From Alicyclobacillus_A sp963788285 (GTDB taxonomy: Bacteria; Bacillota; Bacilli; Alicyclobacillales; Alicyclobacillaceae), in NCBI GenBank assembly GCA_963788285.1, contig CAWBGB010000005.1, forward strand, positions 1-64,000: a stretch of 64,000 nt of DNA, written 5' to 3'. Both the position numbers and the translations under genes were made by a program. Every line of letters starts with the position of its first letter. Position 1 is the stretch's first letter. The notes below the pieces were generated by a model, which did not search any database, was not told the origin of the DNA, and saw only the letters and a program-made list of their open reading frames with translations. Shown here one piece after another: positions 1 through 11,510 of the stretch.

Positions 1-3949
<3,949 letters not shown>

Positions 3950-4027
3950 GAAGACACAGGGGAACCTGTAGGAGAGGATTCGCTGTTTAGTTTGCAAGGT
4001 ACAGAGGGTACCTTGAAGGAATAAATG

Positions 4028-4143
4028 TCTGGTGGTAATAGCGGAGGGGAAACACGCGTACCCATCCCGAACACGACCGTTAAGACCTCCAGCGCCGATG
4101 ATACTTGGGGCGGGAGCCCCTGGGAAAGTAGGACGCCGCCAGG
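4028..4143 (+). rRNA. 5S ribosomal RNA
   Basis: About 116 nt long. The ends TCTGGTGG and CCGCCAGG can pair to close helix I, and the internal segment CCCATCCCGAACACGACCG is the conserved loop region. It lies about 80 nt after 23S in the same operon. The 23S-5S spacer contains the hairpin CAAGGTAC-AGAG-GGTACCTTG near 3995-4015, a likely processing stem. Confidence 0.95.
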
Positions 4144-4150
4144 CAAGTGA

Positions 4151-4187
4151 GAGAGCTCAGTGCATCTGCACTGGGCTCTTTTTTTGT
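4151..4187 (+). terminator. Rho-independent terminator of the rRNA operon
   Basis: An imperfect stem, GAGCTCAGTGCA paired with TGCACTGGGCTC around a 2-nt loop, is followed directly by a run of seven T. It lies a few bases after 5S, so it closes the rRNA transcription unit. Confidence 0.9.
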
Positions 4188-4227
4188 TGGGGCAGTGAGG
4201 CCACCAACTGACGAACCACGTTCCGCA

Positions 4228-4844
4228 CTATTGTAGCTGGTTGTGGGCTACCCGGCGCGGGTACTCCACGTTCAAAGAACTATAGAGGCACGTGAAAGGT
4301 CTCAATTCGCTCACGACCAACTTGGCTTGAACGACGGACGACAACGGTTTGCACGAGGGATGCGTCAAGAAGGATGGCAAATCAGGGGCCGGCTCACCAG
4401 ACAATACTCGCGAGAACTCATCGTAGAACTTCCACTGGGGATGTATTCCTCGAATGGTATCCGAAGGTCTCCTGGAATGAGTCGGCAGAGATCCTGGGCG
4501 CAAGCTGGAGGGACTCGAGGCTCGGCTCACTTGTGGTGGCCAGTTCTAACTGGTCGCCGTCAAACACGAGCGTTCGTTCTGCTCCATATATTTCCAGCGT
4601 CGGTTTGAGGCCTACGGCTGCCAGAGTGAGATACACCGAGCAAGTCCCACCCAACGCAAATTCTCCGTGAAACGAAAAGCTGTCATCCGCATCCACCGCT
4701 GGAAATCCCTCGCCGCTGCGGCGTGCGAAGACATGCGTGATTGTACTGCCTTGCACCCAGGATCGTGGTCCAAATCAGTACGGTAACGAATTCACCATGT
4801 GTGATGCCAAATCCGGTTCCAATGGTCTCGATTCGATAGCTCAT
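4228..4844 (-). pseudogene. Decayed Gfo/Idh/MocA-family oxidoreductase
   Basis: Three minus-strand frames together read as pieces of one NAD(P)-dependent sugar/inositol-type dehydrogenase. At 4844 an ATG with an AAAGGAG site begins MSYRIETIGTGFG, the N-terminal beta strand and glycine-rich loop of the Rossmann fold. The frame then jumps straight to C-terminal-half sequence at 4418-4756, including DADDSFSFHGEF and LKPTLEIYGAERTLVFDGD, which is typical of the family's beta-sheet domain. A second shift leads to FYDEFSRVLSGEPAPDLPSF at 4228-4530, which resembles the family's C-terminus. The central part of the gene, about 150-200 residues, is missing. The start codon and ribosome-binding site are intact, so this was a real gene that suffered an internal deletion and frameshifts. 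Family assignment is from motif recognition only. Confidence 0.6.
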
Positions 4845-4984
4845 GGTAGTGCGCTCCTTTTGTTTTTGGCAAGCCTGTGATACTGTGTCTGTGCGAACGG
4901 TGGAAGTGTGCCAACCAAGATGGAAATACGTCCTGAATCAAGGATTCTACAGTTCAGGAAATGCTCGTGCAGGAGGAACATGTC

Positions 4985-5923
4985 GTGCTGGAGTTTTCGA
5001 TAGGACCTGCAGAGGCAGGCAAAAAAGTACAACGTTTCGTTCGCCAGTTACTGCCGGGGGTCCCGCTGTCCGGGATCCACAAAATGATCCGCACCGGTCG
5101 GGTGAAGCGCAACGGCAAGCGCGCAAAAGCAGAGGATGTCCTTGCTGTTGGCGATGTGGTCCGCCTATACATGGCAGAAGCTGACTTTGCCCAGGTCAGC
5201 AAGGCACCAAAAAAATTCCACGGCGTGACCCGTGACATTGACGTGGTGTATGAAGATGAACGTATGTTAATTGTGAACAAACCACTTGGGTTGCTCACGC
5301 ATGGCGCCCGCGGCGAACACAAAGATACCCTAACGAATCGGGTGCTGGCCTACTTGTACGATAAAGGTGAGTTGCACAGCCGCGTGTTCACGCCAGCGCC
5401 AGTCAATCGATTAGATAGAAACACGAGTGGGCTCGTGGTGTTCGGCAAGACGCACGAGGCAACGCGTGAACTCGCAGAGCAACTGAAAGACCATCGAATC
5501 CGCAAGTGGTACGTGGCCGTGGTTAAGGGCATGGTGCCCGAAAGCGGTCGCATTGACACCAGCTTGTCGCGTGACACTGGTAACAACCGCACGTTCGTAG
5601 CGGAAGACGGAAAGTCAGCGGTGACACTGTACGAGAGAAAGGCATATGCGCACAACACGAGTGTGGTCAAAGTGGAACTGGTCAGTGGCCGGACTCACCA
5701 AATCCGCGCGCACTTTTCACACATCGGGCACCCGCTCTGGAATGACGTCAAGTACGGTGGAGGTGCACGCAGTGGTGAACACCACCAATGGTTGCATGCG
5801 ACCTGGTTGATGTTTCCAAATGGAACGGTGTACCACGCGCCACTTCCCCCACAATTTGTGAAGACGCTGGAACATCTCGGTTACAGCGCCGCGGATATTG
5901 AGAACATTCACCACTTCGGATGA
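4985..5923 (+). CDS. RluA-family rRNA/tRNA pseudouridine synthase
   Basis: A 312-residue cytosolic enzyme that isomerises uridine to pseudouridine in rRNA or tRNA. An N-terminal S4-like RNA-binding segment (about residues 10-75) precedes the catalytic domain. The domain's signature is NRLDRNTSGLVVFGK, with the catalytic Asp in RLDRNTSG, followed by the conserved SGRTHQIRAHFSHIGHPLWND segment. I chose GTG 4985 because an AGGAGG (4971-4976) sits 8 nt upstream. The ATG at 4961 lies in front of that site and has no site of its own. It stands alone and converges with the thioesterase gene downstream. Which of the RluA/RluD/YlyB-type targets it modifies cannot be told from sequence. Confidence 0.92.
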   Translation: MLEFSIGPAEAGKKVQRFVRQLLPGVPLSGIHKMIRTGRVKRNGKRAKAEDVLAVGDVVRLYMAEADFAQVSKAPKKFHGVTRDIDVVYEDERMLIVNKPLGLLTHGARGEHKDTLTNRVLAYLYDKGELHSRVFTPAPVNRLDRNTSGLVVFGKTHEATRELAEQLKDHRIRKWYVAVVKGMVPESGRIDTSLSRDTGNNRTFVAEDGKSAVTLYERKAYAHNTSVVKVELVSGRTHQIRAHFSHIGHPLWNDVKYGGGARSGEHHQWLHATWLMFPNGTVYHAPLPPQFVKTLEHLGYSAADIENIHHFG

Positions 5924-5941
5924 CGGAGCAAACTTGCATCG

Positions 5942-6340
5942 TTACGGTTTGAACACTTTCGCACGAATCTCGTCCGGGACGCGCACCTTCTGGTGCGTGT
6001 CCGGATTCACCGTCACGACCACAAACTCCGCGTCGAGCACCAGTTCGTCCCGTTGGTTGTAAATGAACTGCTGCATGCGAAAACTGGTGTTTCCGACTTC
6101 CTGAAGGCGCGTCTGAATGCGCAGGCGGTCGTTTTGCACGGCCTCGCGCCGATAGTTGGCGCTGACATGAGCGACAACCGTCACAATGCCCAGGTTCTTC
6201 AATGTCTCGTAATCCAGTCCGCATTGCTCGTACCAGTCCTCGCGTCCCCACTCCAAATACTCGAGGTATTTCGCGTTGTTGACGTGTCCATTGACGTCAA
6301 TTTCCGTGCTTCGAACGACAATTTCAATTTCGGTAACCAA
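5942..6340 (-). CDS. Hotdog-fold acyl-CoA thioesterase (4HBT/YbgC-like)
   Basis: A 132-residue single-domain protein. The segment RSTEIDVNGHVNNAKYLEYLEWGRED is the 4HBT active-site region, with Asp in EIDVNGHVNNAKYL positioned as in 4-hydroxybenzoyl-CoA-type thioesterases. Such enzymes hydrolyse acyl-CoA thioesters in the cytosol; the substrate here is unknown. The start is TTG at 6338-6340, because AAGGAG in the leader sits at a suitable distance and no ATG is available in frame nearby. It is convergent with the pseudouridine synthase, with only 18 nt between the stop codons. Confidence 0.88.
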   Translation of the reverse strand: MVTEIEIVVRSTEIDVNGHVNNAKYLEYLEWGREDWYEQCGLDYETLKNLGIVTVVAHVSANYRREAVQNDRLRIQTRLQEVGNTSFRMQQFIYNQRDELVLDAEFVVVTVNPDTHQKVRVPDEIRAKVFKP

Positions 6341-6344
6341 CCTT

Positions 6345-7022
6345 GTAGATCTCCTTCCTACGTGGGCCTTTCGTCCTGGGCGCTCGTGCTTTGAATGTTC
6401 TTCATTTGGTATGGTCTGTCCGGTTCGACTGGACCCGTGTCGTGTGTATCTTTCAGATTGCTACTCTATTTTATCTCAATCCGTTGGACAGCGAAGCCTT
6501 TGAGTGACACAGTCTATACAACTTGCGTATACCGCTGATTTTGCCGAGCAGTATGTCCAATGAAGGACGGGGAATTGTAAAGATTGTGTCGTTTGTTTGA
6601 ATGAGACGGGCGAAAAATACATAGCAGTAGGGTGAGGTGCTTGTGGCTCGGGTGTACACCCAAAACTGGCCGGGCGCTTCGGTGATGCGTTGCGGGCGAA
6701 CATCTTTTGGACCTACTATTACTTGGCTGACGACGTTCGCGCCTATCAAGAAGGACCGTTTACCACCTATTCGGAGGCAAGGAGGGTAGCGACCGAAGTT
6801 GACCGGGATTTGTACCCAGTGGACCTTTGGATTGAGTGCGGATCGGCACCTGTTTGGCAGCAAAGCCGCCAGCGCTTTGCCCGCAACCACTGACTGAGGA
6901 ACCTCATACAGTAGAGGAGGCAGGCCCTGGGGCACTGCCTCTTTCTCTGTTGACGTATCAGCGAAAACACTTGGAAAGCGGGTACATTCAACTTGAATTG
7001 TGACGCACCGTCTGGAGGTGAC
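6345..7022. other. Gene-poor stretch, possible remnants
   Basis: About 680 nt with no convincing gene. A plus-strand 67-codon ORF beginning at TTG 6690 (IFWTYYYLADDVRAYQEGPF and onward) has protein-like composition but no visible ribosome-binding site, and I do not recognise it. Near 6917-6945 the inverted repeat GAGGCAG...CTGCCTC followed by TTTCTCTGTT could be a weak terminator. This may be decayed coding sequence. Confidence 0.35.
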
Positions 7023-7268
7023 ATGGACATGTCGAAATGGGCGAATCGCGCACCACAGGGCACAAATCTACATGCAAGGGCTGGGAACGGGGAATTTCCT
7101 ACGGACCCGGACACTACCAGGTACGGTCAAGGCGTTTGATTTCGTGTGCGCGACCCCGACGGTGGACTTGGGAAAACTGGCGTCACGAGTGGCCGTAAAC
7201 CTGTTGTTGCACTCGGCCTGTGCGTAGCGCTCTGGGTACGATATACCCAGCCCGGCGGCGGAGCCGAA
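7023..7268 (+). pseudogene. Small interrupted ORF with a membrane segment
   Basis: A good ribosome-binding site (GGAGGTGAC) precedes ATG 7023. The reading frame runs 38 codons to a TGA at 7137-7139 and then continues open in the same frame for 42 codons to TAG at 7266. The second half contains a hydrophobic stretch, VVALGLCVALWV, consistent with one membrane segment. Both halves look like protein-coding sequence, so I read it as an 80-residue gene split by one nonsense codon. I do not recognise the family. It lies just ahead of the M23 peptidase gene in the same direction. Confidence 0.35.
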
Positions 7269-7337
7269 TAGGACTCACCACTGAAGGACAGGGTAAACCA
7301 TGAAACTTGGTTGAAAATCTGTCCGAGGTGGATGCAC

Positions 7338-8345
7338 GTGACAAAACGTCGCTGGAATGTTGCCCTGTTGATAGGGTCTTTGTTTTGCGGATTTGCACTT
7401 TTGACGAGCAAACCATCGAACGCGGCAGAAAAACAAACGGATCTGCGTCCGCTGTATGAACAGGCGGCGAACGAATATGACCTGCCGTGGACCCTCTTGG
7501 CAGCAGTTGACCGTTACGCAGACTTGACCAAGTCCAAACAGGAGAAGTCGGAGCACTCGCAGTACGGTTTCGGCTTTGAAGACGCGGCTTGGGCAGGTCT
7601 AGACAACCCCAACCCCAAAGATACCAATCCACGCACCATTCAATTGTTTCACGGACTGGGGATAGATGCCAATCATGATGGAATGGCATTACCCTGGGAT
7701 CAACACGACCGGATACCGGTGCTGGCACGATGGCTCGATGAACTGTCGGGTGAGGAAGACGTGGAAACCGCCATCTGGAATTTGTTTCAAGACCCCGTGG
7801 CGATGGACAGGATATTTGCATTTCAAAAAATATTTGAGAAATACGACTTGAATCCAAAAGGGTATTGCTTTCCCGTTGCCAAGCGGTACAACTACACCGT
7901 GAAGCATACCTTCGGTGCAGGCCGCAGTTATGGAGGGCGCCGCGTTCACGAGGGCGTGGACATTTTTGCCGCAAGCGGGACACCGGTATTGGCCTGTACG
8001 CACGGTTACGTGGAACTGATGGGTTGGAATCGGTTCGGCGGGTGGCGGATTGGTATCCGTGACGTGAACAACGTGTATTACTACTACGGCCACCTGTCCA
8101 GTTTCGTGAAGCCACTGCATCAGGGGGACGTTGTGGAACCTGGTCAAGTCATCGGTTATGTTGGCAGCACGGGATACGGCCCGCCAGGCACGAGCGGCAA
8201 GTTCCCGCCACACTTACACTTCGGTATGTACAAGGACACAGGTCGTCGAGAGTGGGCGTTCAACCCATCTCCAAAACTGAATCATTGGCAGCGGTTGCCA
8301 CAGCACATTAAGGTCCCACCGGCAAGGCCGAAGGGGGACGACTGA
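7338..8345 (+). CDS. Secreted M23-family (LytM) metallopeptidase
   Basis: A 335-residue exported protein. A basic N-terminus (TKRRW) and hydrophobic core (VALLIGSLFCGFALL) form a signal peptide, with a probable cleavage near SNAAEK. A central region of about 150 residues (LYEQAANEYDLPWTLLAAVD) resembles a lysozyme/transglycosylase-like helical segment but lacks a motif I can assign. The C-terminal LytM domain has zinc and catalytic motifs HEGVD and HLHFGM (the H-x-H pair) plus the GHL loop motif. M23 enzymes cut peptidoglycan cross-bridges outside the cell. GTG 7338 is chosen because GAGGTGG ends 6 nt upstream; ATG 7332 would be too close to that site. The upstream TTG 7311 has no site. Confidence 0.88.
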   Translation: MTKRRWNVALLIGSLFCGFALLTSKPSNAAEKQTDLRPLYEQAANEYDLPWTLLAAVDRYADLTKSKQEKSEHSQYGFGFEDAAWAGLDNPNPKDTNPRTIQLFHGLGIDANHDGMALPWDQHDRIPVLARWLDELSGEEDVETAIWNLFQDPVAMDRIFAFQKIFEKYDLNPKGYCFPVAKRYNYTVKHTFGAGRSYGGRRVHEGVDIFAASGTPVLACTHGYVELMGWNRFGGWRIGIRDVNNVYYYYGHLSSFVKPLHQGDVVEPGQVIGYVGSTGYGPPGTSGKFPPHLHFGMYKDTGRREWAFNPSPKLNHWQRLPQHIKVPPARPKGDD

Positions 8346-8456
8346 GTTTACCGATACGTAAAGTCGCCTGGTGAACGGGCGAGCGCGGTCACGGACTTTC
8401 CTTCCGGCTCAGTACATGACGTGTACCTGCAGGAGACGACCTTCCCCTTTAAGGTA

Positions 8457-8485
8457 TTGAAGAGTCATGTATGTTATCCTATCCC
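8457..8485 (+). promoter_or_regulatory. Possible sigma-A promoter for the thioesterase-asparaginase pair
   Basis: TTGAAG (8457-8462) and TATCCC (8480-8485) are separated by 17 nt and lie about 90 nt before the ATG at 8575. The -10 match is only moderate, and TATCCT at 8475 has the wrong spacing, so the call is weak. Confidence 0.35.
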
Positions 8486-8574
8486 GTGTACGTTTATGTA
8501 TGCGAGACCATCCATCTTGTTGAAGCGTTGCGAGTTCAATGCACTGGGTGGTTTGTGGAAGGGAGTTCTGTGAG

Positions 8575-9060
8575 ATGGAAGGAAAACCTGCGCGTTTATC
8601 CCGAACCGTCATGACGGATTTGGTGCTGCCGCCAGATACCAATAATCATGGAACCGTGTTCGGCGGTAACGTCATGGCCTATATCGACAAAATCGCCAGC
8701 ATCGCTTCAATGAGGCACGCGCGCAAACCTGTGGTTACCGCGTCCAGCGACAGCCTGGATTTTCTAAAACCAGTGAAAATTGGCGAAGCCATTTGCTTGG
8801 AAGCATTTGTGACCTGGACCCACAATACGTCCATGGAAGTGTACGTTAAGGTGGAGTCCGAAAACCTTCTGACAGGTGAAGTGAATGTGACGGCTACGTC
8901 GTACCTGACCTTTGTCGCTTTAGGATCCGACGGGCGACCGACTCAAGTGCCACCGGTGATTCCGGAATCTGAGGAGGAAAAGTGGCACTATGAAACCGCG
9001 CCAGCACGTTATCAGATGCGCAAGCAAAGAAAACTTGAAAGAATGAAGGGATTACGATGA
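8575..9060 (+). CDS. Acyl-CoA thioesterase, YkhA/YciA-like hotdog protein
   Basis: A 161-residue hotdog-fold enzyme. The segment VLPPDTNNHGTVFGGNVMAY is the signature of the YkhA/YciA acyl-CoA hydrolases, with the Asn-His-Gly-Thr-x-Phe-Gly-Gly active-site loop. The next helix begins at DKIASIA. These proteins hydrolyse a broad range of acyl-CoAs in the cytosol. ATG 8575 is preceded by GGAAGGGAG. An in-frame extension to 8539 exists but has no site. The stop codon overlaps the asparaginase start (ATGA), so the two genes are translationally coupled. Confidence 0.92.
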   Translation: MEGKPARLSRTVMTDLVLPPDTNNHGTVFGGNVMAYIDKIASIASMRHARKPVVTASSDSLDFLKPVKIGEAICLEAFVTWTHNTSMEVYVKVESENLLTGEVNVTATSYLTFVALGSDGRPTQVPPVIPESEEEKWHYETAPARYQMRKQRKLERMKGLR

Positions 9061-10067
9061 GCGATTTGCTGGTCGAAGTGCGCCGGGGTGGCATTGTCGA
9101 GAGTCGACATTTCGGGGATGTGGCGGTTGTCGATGTGCAAGGGAAGATTCTCTGGTACGTCGGAGACCCGTTTCGGGTTACGTTTGCCCGATCATCGGCC
9201 AAGCCGTGGCAAGCGATACCGCTCGTCGAGAGCGGCGCTGCGGATGCCTTTCAAATGTCAGATGAAGAGATTGCATTGGCATGTGCGTCACACAGTGGAG
9301 AAGTGGCTCACGTCGACCGGGTACTGGCGTTTCTCGGGCGGATTGGCTTATCCCCGGGCCAACTTCAGTGTGGTGCCCACGCGCCGTACAGTGCAGCTGC
9401 GCATGAGGAACTTCTGCGGAGTGGACAGTCTCCTACGCCGGTGCACAATAACTGCTCCGGAAAGCACGCGGCGATGTTGGCCATGGCCAAGTACATGGAC
9501 GCCGATTTGGACGACTATCTCAACCCTTCGCACCCAGTGCAACAACAAATCTTGCAGGCCGTGAGCGAGATGTGCGAAGTGGCCCCGGAAGACATCGTCA
9601 TCGGCATTGATGGATGCGGCGTTCCCGTCTTCGGCTTGCCAGTGGCAAGGATGGCACATGCGTTTGCGAAGTTGGCTGATCCGTCCCATCTACCTGAGCC
9701 CAGGCAGACGGCAGTGCGGCGCATTGCCCACGCCATGATGACGCATCCGCATTTGGTCGCTGGAACCGACCGTTTTTGCACATCGTTGATGCAGGCTGGG
9801 AACGGCGCTGTCCTTGGTAAGGTGGGCGCGGAGGGCATATACTGCGCGGGCATTCCGGGTATTGGCATCGGGCTTGCGGTGAAAGTGGACGATGGCAACC
9901 CGCGGGCCGCGTACCCCACCGTGGTGGAGGCCATGCGTCAGGCGCAGTTGGTAAGCCCACAAGTCCTGGAACGTCTCGTTTCCTTTCATAAACCCAGTCT
10001 TACGAACCACAAAGGGACCGTCGTCGGTGAAATCGTCCCGGTCTTCCGTCTCAAAAAGACGCTGTAA
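9057..10067 (+). CDS. L-asparaginase, type II (Rhizobium etli-type, PF06089 family)
   Basis: A 336-residue protein of the asparaginase II family that is unrelated to the bacterial AnsA/AnsB fold and resembles serine beta-lactamase-like amidases. Family motifs are all present: FARSSAKPWQA (Ser-x-x-Lys nucleophile region near residues 46-49), CASHSGE, NNCSGKHAAM and IDGCGVP. In the R. etli enzyme the two Cys and the Lys of the latter motifs form a zinc site. It converts asparagine to aspartate and ammonia. Its start overlaps the preceding thioesterase stop by 4 nt. The link between the two activities is unclear. Confidence 0.9.
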   Translation: MSDLLVEVRRGGIVESRHFGDVAVVDVQGKILWYVGDPFRVTFARSSAKPWQAIPLVESGAADAFQMSDEEIALACASHSGEVAHVDRVLAFLGRIGLSPGQLQCGAHAPYSAAAHEELLRSGQSPTPVHNNCSGKHAAMLAMAKYMDADLDDYLNPSHPVQQQILQAVSEMCEVAPEDIVIGIDGCGVPVFGLPVARMAHAFAKLADPSHLPEPRQTAVRRIAHAMMTHPHLVAGTDRFCTSLMQAGNGAVLGKVGAEGIYCAGIPGIGIGLAVKVDDGNPRAAYPTVVEAMRQAQLVSPQVLERLVSFHKPSLTNHKGTVVGEIVPVFRLKKTL

Positions 10068-10087
10068 CCACTTTTATTGAAAGAGAG

Positions 10088-10127
10088 GCAGGCACGCGGA
10101 CATCGCGTGCCTGCTGTCTTGTTTTCT
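10088..10127 (+). terminator. Rho-independent terminator after the asparaginase gene
   Basis: A perfect 11-bp stem, GCAGGCACGCG with CGCGTGCCTGC around a 5-nt loop, is followed by TGTCTTGTTTTC. It lies 20 nt after the stop codon. Confidence 0.85.
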
Positions 10128-10155
10128 ACATTTGCAGTAGTACCTAACATCTCTG

Positions 10156-10164
10156 TGGTATAAT
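10156..10164 (+). promoter_or_regulatory. Extended -10 promoter (TGGTATAAT)
   Basis: A perfect extended -10 element, TGnTATAAT, lies 33 nt before the start codon of the Wzy/WaaL-like gene. No good -35 sits at 17 nt; TTGCAG at 10132 is 21 nt away. An extended -10 can compensate for that in sigma-A promoters. Confidence 0.65.
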
Positions 10165-10196
10165 GTGTGGCAGTTTTGGGACTGGAGTGAAGCTTC

Positions 10197-11510
10197 TTGG
10201 ACGGACAGACAATGGCAGTCGGTGAAACAAGCGCAAGCGTAGGCCCTATTGGTCTACAGAATTCAAGGCTGGCTCGATGGAGTATGTACGCAATCGTGGC
10301 TTTTCCACTTGTGGACTACGCATTGCGCCACGGACCAGGACCTCTGCATCTGCTTGGCGTGGTGTGGGACAAGGTCCTGTTGTTGATGATGGTGATTCTC
10401 GCCTGCAGCCGATACATACGTGGGTACAGACCGCAATGGTTCCAGTGGAATAAGTTTGCGGGGTGGTTCATCCTCCTTGGGCTCGGTGTGATGTTTGCCG
10501 GGATGGCGAGTCCCGGAGTTTCCGTGGCAGGGTTCAAAATGGACGTCTATTACATGTTGTTTGCGTTTCTCATTCCGTTCCTCGTGGACCGCGAGGATGT
10601 ACCGAAATTACTGCATGCCGGCGCCATTTTGGCCATTCTGATTGCCATTCACGGAATTTATCAGTATGTGACAAAAGCGCCCGTTCCGCGCGGATGGACG
10701 GACGTGGGTGAAACCGTCCGATCCCGCGTGTACAGTGTTCTGCAGAGCCCTAACGAACTCGGTTCCTATATGGCGCTGATGACCCCCTTACTGGCCGGGT
10801 TAGCCTTGTATGAGACGGACAAGTGGCGAAAGGTCATCTATGCCGTCGGTGTTCCGCTGTGTGGCCTCACCATGCTGCTGACGTTTACTCGAGCAGCGTG
10901 GGTGGCATTGGGGTTCGCCGTGTTTATCATGGCTGTTCTCTTTGAAAGAAGACTGCTGATTGCGTTGGTGGTCTTTGTGGCGGTCCTCTACTTCTTGCCT
11001 CCGATTCATCACCGGATCAGTGACTTGCTGTCGCCCGTGTACTGGTTGAAATCGTCGCAGAGCGGTCGCATTTTCCGCTGGGTGACGGCGTTTGACAAGA
11101 TGGGTACCAATCCCCTGTTCGGCATCGGGACCGGACAGTTTGGCGGGGCCGTTGCCTCCCAGGCGTACGGCGCCATTTACTCGGACAATTACTATGCGAA
11201 GATCTTGGCCGAGATGGGCTTGGTGGGATTGACGCTGTTCCTTACGATGCACCTGGCTCTGATTCGGGAGTTGTTCACAAAGGTCATTCGCAGCACGTCC
11301 GGCAAGGTTCGCTATGTGTTCATTGGCGGAACCACTGGACTCATTGCGATGCTGATTCACAATTCCATGGAAAATGTGTTCGAGTTCGCCCCCAACGCCC
11401 TTGCGTACTTCACCTACGCGACGCTGTTCCTGATCTGGGGAGTTGGCAGGAAATCGAACAACGCGTCGGTGGATGCAAACGCCACCACGTATGACGGAGG
11501 TCAGGTATGA
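10197..11510 (+). CDS. O-antigen ligase/polymerase-like (Wzy/WaaL) polytopic membrane protein
   Basis: A 437-residue protein with about ten to twelve hydrophobic segments spread along its length. A large loop between about residues 160 and 185 (APVPRGWTDVGETVRSRVYS) precedes SPNELGSYMALMTPLLAGL. A second loop carries RIFRWVTAFDKMGTNPLFGIG. This is the Wzy_C pattern of enzymes that ligate or polymerise lipid-linked glycans at the outer face of the membrane. The TTG start (10197) follows GGAGTG by 7 nt; ATG 10212 is an alternative. The stop overlaps the next start (ATGA), so the gene heads a three-gene operon. The glycan substrate is unknown. Confidence 0.8.
   Translation: MDGQTMAVGETSASVGPIGLQNSRLARWSMYAIVAFPLVDYALRHGPGPLHLLGVVWDKVLLLMMVILACSRYIRGYRPQWFQWNKFAGWFILLGLGVMFAGMASPGVSVAGFKMDVYYMLFAFLIPFLVDREDVPKLLHAGAILAILIAIHGIYQYVTKAPVPRGWTDVGETVRSRVYSVLQSPNELGSYMALMTPLLAGLALYETDKWRKVIYAVGVPLCGLTMLLTFTRAAWVALGFAVFIMAVLFERRLLIALVVFVAVLYFLPPIHHRISDLLSPVYWLKSSQSGRIFRWVTAFDKMGTNPLFGIGTGQFGGAVASQAYGAIYSDNYYAKILAEMGLVGLTLFLTMHLALIRELFTKVIRSTSGKVRYVFIGGTTGLIAMLIHNSMENVFEFAPNALAYFTYATLFLIWGVGRKSNNASVDANATTYDGGQV

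Noticed and set aside
7137..7139. TGA as a selenocysteine codon
   Set aside because: No SECIS-like hairpin directly after it, no known selenoprotein context, and no Cys homologue recognised; a nonsense mutation is simpler.
7183..8115. Minus-strand 310-codon ORF
   Set aside because: It is antisense to the M23 peptidase gene, which has a signal peptide and catalytic motifs; the antisense translation has none.
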